In this document: piece after piece, positions 57,774-64,000 of the stretch
How positions within the stretch are numbered: the first letter of the stretch is position 1
Layout: each line of letters begins with the position of its first letter
Assembly (NCBI GenBank): GCA_021234155.1
Contig: JAJEKV010000022.1
Coordinates: 6,402,132-6,466,131 of the forward strand
Direction of reading: 5' to 3'
From: Isoetes taiwanensis
Lineage: Eukaryota > Streptophyta > Lycopodiopsida > Isoetales > Isoetaceae
Length of the DNA stretch: 64,000 nucleotides
The notes under the pieces: model-generated
Databases searched by the model: none
What the model saw: the letters and a program-made list of their open reading frames with translations, nothing else
What the model was told of the DNA's origin: nothing
Made by a program: the position numbers and the translations under genes

Positions 57774-60250
57774 CTAGTGTGCTATTCTAGACATAGCATG
57801 TACCTGGCAATCCGACACATGTGTCTTGGGGTAACTCCATCCTTCTGGATGCAATTGCACAGTCGAACCATCATTCCGTGCCTTCCTTGCATGTCCAGTC
57901 AGACGATGTCTAGCTTACTACGAGCCATCGCGACGGGGCAAGTTCGAAATTGGTGCCCAATGAGGGTTTTTTTGTTCTCTCTCTTGGGCTCTCTCTTCGG
58001 ACCTTCGACAAAACCTTGCATGCAAGCTCTTGACCACCGAGTAAGGGAAAGCTCCCGCCAAAACCCTAAACCCTACAAATTAAGTAGGGTGTAGGTGTCA
58101 GGGCACCAAAACCGCACCATCTCCTAATCCCACCATCCAAATGGTAGCTCATGTCCCATGAAACGTCTCCAAAAAGAAAAAAATGGACATCCATTGCACA
58201 GATGTACTAACCCCCAAATTTTTCCCTTTCTCCAGAGAATCCATTTTACTTTAGGGACCAATTATTATGACCATCTATAACCAAACTGGGCTTGATATGG
58301 GAAACTATTCGACCTTCCACCCAATGCACTCCTGGGCTAGCGTGCTAGTCTAGACATAGCATGTATCCGAATGTTTGATCAATCGTCTGCCACTCAAACA
58401 TGTGTCATGGGGTAAATCGCCTATACGCATGCAACCGCTTGCGGTCGAACCGCCATTCCGTGCTTCTCTTGCATGCCCAGTCGCACGATGTCTAGCTTGT
58501 TACGAGCCATCGCGAGGGGGCAAGTTTGAAACTAGTGCCCAACGAGGGTTTTTTTGTTCTCTCTCTTGGGCTTTCTCTTCGAACCCTCGAGAAAACCCTA
58601 CAGGCAAGCTCTTGACCACTTCTGAGGCAGGGAAGGTTGCCAAAACCTAAACCCTACAAATCTAGTAGGGTTTAGGTGTCAGAGCATCAAAACCGCATCA
58701 TCTCCTAATTCCACCATTCAAATGGTAGCTCATATCCTATGAAACTTCTCTAGAAAGAAAAAATGGACATCCACTGCACGGATGTGCTAACCCCCAAATT
58801 TCCCCTTTCATGCGAGGGGGCACGACGGGGAAATGGTGTGTTCCCACAGTTAAGCCTCTCTAGCGAGCTGAAATGCAATTTTGACTTCGCACATGAGTCC
58901 AAAGCATTCCTTTTACTCTAAGAACGAATTATTATGACCATCTATAGGCACTCCTTGGCTAGCGTGCTAGTATAGACATAGCATGTATCCGAATGTTTGA
59001 TCAATTGTCTGCCCCTCAAACATGTGTTCCGGGGTAACTACGTCTTACGGATGCAATTGATAGTCGAACGATGGATTCGCGGCCTTCCTTGCATGTCCAG
59101 TCGCATGATGTCCAAGTTGTTGCAAGCCATCGCGAAAGGGCAAGTTCGAAATCGGTGCCCAAAGAGGGTTTTTTTGTTCTCTCTCTTGGGCTCTCTCTTC
59201 AGACCTTTGATAAAACCCTGAACGCAAGCTCTTGACCACTTCTGATGCAGGAAAGCCTGCCAAAACCTAAACCCTACAAATTTAGTAGGGTTTAGGTGTC
59301 AGGGCACCAAAACCGCACCATATCCTAATCCCACCATTCAAATGGTAGCTCATGTCCCATGAAATGTCTCCAAAAACGAAAAATGGACATCCACTGCACG
59401 AGTGTGCTAACCCCCAAATTCCCCCCCTTCTGACGTAAGGGCACGAGGGGAAAATGGCGTGTTCCCACAGTTAAACCTCTCTAGCAAGCTCGAAATGCAA
59501 CTTTGACTTCACGCATGAGTCTAGAGCATCCATTTGACTTTAGGAATCAATTATTATGACCATCTATAACCAAACTCGGCTTGATATGGGAAATTATTCG
59601 ACCTTTCATTCAATGCACTCCTTGGCTAGCGTGCTAGTCTAGACATAGCATTTATCTGAACTTTTGATCAATCGCCTGCCCCTCAAACATCTGTCCTGGG
59701 GTAACTCTGGCCTTCTGGATGCAAGTGCACAGTCGAACCGCCGTTCCGTGCCTTCCTTGCATGCCCAATCGCACGATGTCTAGCTTGTTACGAGCCATCG
59801 CGAGGGGGCAAGTTTGAAACTAGTGCCCAACGAGGGTTTTTTTGTTCTCTCTCGGGCTCTCTCTTCGGACCTACAGATTTAGTAGGGTTTACATGTCAGG
59901 GCATCAAAACCGCGTCATCTCCTAATCCCACCATTCAAATGGTAGCTCATATCCTATGAAATGTCTCTAAAAAGAAAAGATGGACATCCACCGCACGGGT
60001 GTGCTAACCCCCAAATTTCCCCCCTTCTGACGTAAGGGCACGACGGGAAAATGGTGTGTTCCCACAGTTAAACCTCTCTAGCAAGCTCGAAATGCAATTT
60101 TGACTTCATGCATGAGTCTAGAACATCCATTTTACTTTAGGAACCAATTATTATGACCATCTATAACCAAACTCGGCTTGATATGGGAAATTATTCGACC
60201 TTTCATCCAATGCACTCCTTGGCTAGCGTGCTAGTCTAGAAATAGCATGT
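57774..60250. repeat. Tandem array of units of about 560-670 bp
   Basis: The landmark GCTAG(C/T)GTGCTA(G)TCTAGACATAGCAT occurs at about 57774, 58335, 58957, 59624 and 60222, so there are four units plus the start of a fifth. Each unit contains a TTTTTTTGTTCTCTCTC block, ACCGC(A/G)(C/T)CATCTCCTAAT, and in three units a telomere-like inverted repeat (CCTAAACCCTAC ... GTAGGGTTTAGG, at 58646-58676 and 59266-59296; a less exact version near 58064). ORFs repeat with the unit and are not genes. Confidence 0.85.
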
Positions 60251-61119
60251 ATCTGATTACAACGGGCAATAGTAAAGCGTCAACCCTACACAAATTCATT
60301 GACATGACCATGCTTCTCTTTTACATGCTCGACATCTGGCCTAGCCGACTTCCTTCAAGAACATCCTTCCCAAAGCGCATCCCTTCCGAAGTATCTTCTT
60401 CCCACCGGGGTTCACATAATTACACACATTGGAGGAAATCAAAGCTTGTATTACTCCTGGGAAATTTTTGGGGTGGATTACGGCTATGGCAAAACCCAAT
60501 AGCTCAACGCGTCAATCCAGGCGTCTTGGGCATATAACAACAAAACGAATTGGCGGACTGTCATGTGATGGGCCCGCCGCTATAAAAAAGATATGGATCA
60601 CAGTAGACCAAATTGGCTCAATCTAAATGACCTCATTTTGATTTGATGGCATTTTGAAGCTTCGGCTATGGCGTGAAATCCAACTCATGATCAAAGCGAG
60701 AAACCTCGATCCAGCAACTTGGAATAAATTAATTGACAAAAGTAACTTAAAGAAGTAGTCTTGGGCATCTAAAAGTGGGCTGCCGTAACATGCGCAGAAG
60801 ACTCGGCGTGCCTGGAAGATTGTGTCGACACTAGCCAGCTTTCCACTTCCGGCCGGATCAAATCCCCTTCTTCAACCATTCCCACTTAAAAATACCTTTC
60901 GGGATTTTAAGCAGACTCAAAATAGCGGTAAAGCACCTCAAGTTTGGTATTTTGCTATGACCCCAAAAATCATATGCCCAACCACTGCCTGAATACCCTC
61001 CACCAATATACAATAATTTTGCAAAGCTTGTCGATTGTGTAATTATAAAAAGTTAAAAATGCTAGGCTACTTGTTTATTGTGCAATCCTAATGTTTTAGT
61101 CTAATATAGAAAATGCGAG
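60251..61119. other. Gene-free spacer
   Basis: No recognisable gene. CGGCTATGGC recurs at about 60480 and 60663. A 96-codon plus-strand ORF at 60247 has no domain. Confidence 0.35.
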
Positions 61120-61121
61120 GG

Positions 61122-61197
61122 CCATATGGCCATGGCCAAAATGGCAAGAGTGTGCGTGCAGCACACATCCAAGCCATTTTGGCCATGGCCATATGTC
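61122..61197. repeat. Hairpin of about 76 bp
   Basis: A perfect 23-bp stem (CATATGGCCATGGCCAAAAT..., left arm 61123-61145, right arm 61173-61195) encloses a 27-base loop that holds a second small stem GTGTGC-GTGCA-GCACAC. The size is in the range of a plant microRNA precursor, but each arm is itself partly palindromic. Confidence 0.7.
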
Positions 61198-61199
61198 CC

Positions 61200-62780
61200 A
61201 AATATTGCAGAACCCATAGAAAAAACAATGCCTTGCAGAAAATAATGGAACATGGATTAGTTCACATATTGAAAATTAAAGTTATGAATTAATATATGTA
61301 GTGAAGATCAGTCGAGATGGATGGCCTAGATTTTGGGCGCGATGGATGGCTGGGATTGTAATCCTTGTAGTATAATACGATTGGTTGACTAAACAAGATG
61401 GACGGTGCAGATTTTGGCCAAAATAGACGAATGAGATTGAGATCCGAGTATTTTCATCCTATTGGCTGCCCTAATGGCCTGTTTTCCCGCCTTGGCCGTT
61501 TCGTTGGGTGCAACCGAATCCCTTCCAGACTATGGAGCTGTGAGCCACTCTCTTCAGACACCTCCCAAACTCTCCATATCTGCTACTTGGGCGATGTCTC
61601 AATCTCCTTCCCTTCCGATTTTCTTTCTTTTTTCTTTCATTCCAGCCATGTTTATTCTTGTGGATCTTGTCATGTTCATTTATGCGGATCAGGCAGAATC
61701 CCTACTCGAGTTGCAGATCTGAGCTTTAAAAGCAGATGTTGCTGTTTTTCCAGGAGATGCGATTTGAGTTCACTAGTTTTGCAATACTTGGCGACCAGTT
61801 TCTTTATGTTGCGTGGTCCTATTCCCGGAATACCATAAGAGGTCTGGATCTTCCTGTCAGTTGCTTTGTCTGCCCTTGTCCCACATACAAGCTTTGTCTT
61901 TTATCTGTTATCGTCAGATAATCTGTGTACTCTTTTTTTGTGTCGAGAGTCCATGCCTTTATAAGGTTTCACATGCCTTTTGAAAAGGGTTCATTGCCCT
62001 TATAATAGAATAAAGGCCCACCCCACCTTATTTAAATTCACGTTTCTTAAAGATCTCTAATATTTAATATAAGGTCTACGTATAAGGTCTACATATTTAA
62101 TATAAGGTCTTGACTTCTACATATTAACTTTCTTTTCCATTCTCTTGCTCCCATAACCACTCCCCCGAGCACCATTATCAAATCCTCCCCTTCTCGGGAT
62201 TGATCGTCCTCAATCAAGGAATTATATGGCAAATTAGCACAACTGTACATGGTTGCAATCTTGATTGAGTCCACGATCAGAAATAATCAAGTCCAGCCTT
62301 TTAGACTAAAAAATTGTCCAGTCGTTAGGACTAAAAGTTTACAAGACCAACTATTATGGTGCAGTCATAATAGCTGTCTCAAGATATACAATAAACCAGG
62401 CTTTAAGGATATAAAGGATTAAAGTTAGGATAAGACGTCACAGTTCCTTAAGAATCAAAGTTTTTGGCTAGGCATGGGAAATGATTTGGGAAAGGTATAC
62501 CTTAGAATTCCTAAGGCAAATTATTCCAAAAAATTCAAGATTTCAAGCTTGGTTGCGGCTTATTAGAAGAAAAGATTAAAAAGGAGAAAGAGCAATCTAA
62601 CCACAATTAGCCGAGCATAGTACAAAAATTTATCAAACTCAAAATAATAATACTTACCTGAGTGTAGCTGCTTTAAAATCCAAAATTTTCTTGTAGAAAT
62701 TACCGTCCAGTAGATGAGATCTTCCTGTCCCTCTTGAAGGAGGTGCTCACCTAATATTCTTTGTTGGACGAGATGATCTT
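61200..62780. other. Gene-free spacer
   Basis: No recognisable gene. The plus-strand ORFs at 61398-61838 are of unremarkable composition and overlap each other in two frames. ATATTTAATATAAGGTCT recurs at about 62068 and 62094. Confidence 0.35.
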
Positions 62781-63340
62781 GATGCGGTTTGATTTGTGTA
62801 GATCGAATTGGGCGAGATGATGCGATGTCGTTACATGTCAAAGTCAGTTGGAAAAAGTGCATGTTGTCAAAGCATTTTGGCGGCCTTGAAATGATCAATT
62901 TTCTTTTGCAGAACAAGGTGATGATTTCTAAGTTTATTTGGAGAATTTTGAATAATGTGGATGAGTCCCCGGGTTCCCGTCTTGTTTATCAGTCTTTCAA
63001 ATGTGTATTTCTTTTGGGTTTCGATCTCTTAGGCCACTTTTCCCCTGGGCTCTGTTTTATCCACTGACCGCATACCCTAATGCGTCCCCATTTCTTAGAG
63101 GATTGCTAGTTGCATGGGAGACTGTACAATCTCTGTTTCATTTTCACCATCTTGCACACATTAGCACTACTGCAAGTTGTTGGTGGATTCCATTGGACGG
63201 TGGCCCTCTGGGGGGGATTTTTCTTGGAGGGTTTTTTCTTTATGGGTTAAGAGGGTTTTTTTTTGTTCTTATAGATGAAATTGTAGACAATTTAGTGGCA
63301 TTAACTAATAACCAAAGAAATTTGAAATGACAGTTGATGT
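62781..63340 (+). pseudogene. LINE reverse transcriptase C-terminal fragment
   Basis: Plus-strand translation gives KHFGGLEMINFLLQNKVMIS and KFIWRIL (62868-62955), then after a frame change HPLTAYPNASPFLRGLLVAWETV (63058-63130) and SCWWIPLDGGPLGG (63176-63220). These match, block for block, the LINE at 1-604 plus 11513 on (SRGLAILDL, SKFVWSIL, FSHASPFLKGALRA, LWVPLPP). Same LINE family, broken. Confidence 0.6.
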
Positions 63341-63650
63341 AAATGGAGAAAAACTTGGCACACGTTTATTTAACGAACCATATGGAAAAAGCATAGCAAA
63401 CTAATATGTTTCAAAGGAATGATGTCTATAGACAATTTTGAATCTTGGTATACATGGATTCACTCGCAGGGACCACTATAAAGAATTTTCATATCAGGCT
63501 TTTCAAAGATATGTTAGACAACAAGACAGAAGTTATATATTACATTATTGTGATATGTAAAAATGTATTTTTTTGTCATATGGCTTGCTTAGGCCCCCTT
63601 GAATGTTAAATCAATTATCTCGTCTTAATACCCTTGCACATTATATGCTT
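63341..63650. other. Gene-free AT-rich spacer
   Basis: No gene or repeat recognised. Confidence 0.35.
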
Positions 63651-63654
63651 GCAC

Positions 63655-63805
63655 GAAGTTATGTGGAACGGGAAGGGGGAGGGCATTCTTGCAGAATCCC
63701 CTCGACCTGCAGAATCTGAGAGCGCCGTTGAGGCGCGACCGAATTCTGCAGGTCAGAGGGCTGGCAAGAATGCCGGACCCCTTCCTGCTCCACAACGTCA
63801 AGGCA
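63655..63805. repeat. Imperfect foldback of about 150 bp
   Basis: The left arm (GTTATGTGGAACGGGAAGGGG, GGCATTCTTGC, ACCTGCAGAAT) pairs with the right arm (ATTCTGCAGGT, GCAAGAATGCC, CCCCTTCCTGCTCCACAAC). GC-rich compared with the flanks, arms of about 65-70 bases, with a small central loop around 63724-63738. Confidence 0.75.
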
Positions 63806-64000
63806 AGCCGACTGGATTCTCCCAGTTTTCTGCATGCCAGTTTTGATTCTGGATAAGAATGATCCTTGAATCTGTAGGAATCAATACCCACTTACCTTGA
63901 CGTATATTGTTTCTTCATTATTCTAGGTTGAAAATTTGCACAAGTGCATGTTGGATATTCTCAAATGCTTACCTTATAAATTTTGTTTAGCCTTGTAAAC
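63806..64000. other. Window end, no gene
   Basis: Nothing recognised. Confidence 0.3.

Noticed and set aside
58060-59296. Telomere or interstitial telomeric array
   Set aside because: Only two telomere words per unit and inverted, not a long TTTAGGG run; it is part of a 0.6-kb satellite-like unit.
1-64000. tRNA or rRNA genes
   Set aside because: No cloverleaf-like conserved boxes or rRNA core sequence noticed on reading either strand; a tRNAscan-SE and Infernal run would settle it.

Overview
The window is nuclear DNA from a land plant with a large, repeat-rich genome. Evidence for this: spliced genes with short exons and GT-AG introns, homologues of plant chloroplast enzymes, and relics of LINE, Ty3/gypsy, DUF8039-bearing and hairpin-type elements. 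Gene density is very low (about three intact genes in 64 kb). This fits a gymnosperm or fern-like genome, but the species cannot be fixed from sequence alone.

Region 1 (1-12.6 kb) is the most unusual part. A LINE retrotransposon is cut in two by an approximately 10.9 kb DNA transposon (605-11508). The transposon has 25-bp perfect terminal inverted repeats and a 4-bp TTTT target duplication. Removing it plus one TTTT restores the LINE reading frame. Inside are a decayed plus-strand transposase-like gene (two DUF8039-like domains, then a DUF7869-type catalytic-looking domain), a decayed minus-strand gene, a hairpin-rich region between the two, and near the right end a family of three small related ORFs, two of them intact with their own TATA boxes. 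I regard this as an undescribed giant transposon family.

Region 2 (12.6-22.1 kb) holds a broken Ty3/gypsy pol on the minus strand, a dispersed repeat that recurs at 55 kb, and gene-poor decaying sequence.

Region 3 (22.1-45.9 kb) is a segmental duplication. Copy A has an intronless, broken copy of glutamate-cysteine ligase (GSH1) followed by an intact nine-exon chloroplast DUF2854-type gene. Copy B starts inside the GSH1 sequence, is joined to a decayed aspartate kinase gene, and carries a second intact nine-exon DUF2854-type gene. Copy B also has an internal tandem duplication that contains an orphan last exon and two nested inverted-repeat elements.

Region 4 (45.9-64 kb) contains one intact small gene, a heavy-metal-associated isoprenylated plant protein (HIPP, three exons). 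The rest is repeats: GC-rich palindromes, a 445-bp foldback, minisatellite and 260-bp tandem arrays beside another DUF8039-like relic, a second copy of the dispersed repeat, a third copy of a 322-326 bp MITE with 4-bp target duplications, a tandem array of about 0.6-kb units carrying telomere-like inverted repeats, another LINE fragment and further foldbacks.

The genes do not form an operon or pathway. GSH1 and aspartate kinase are both plastid amino-acid or thiol metabolism enzymes, but here both are dead copies brought together by rearrangement.
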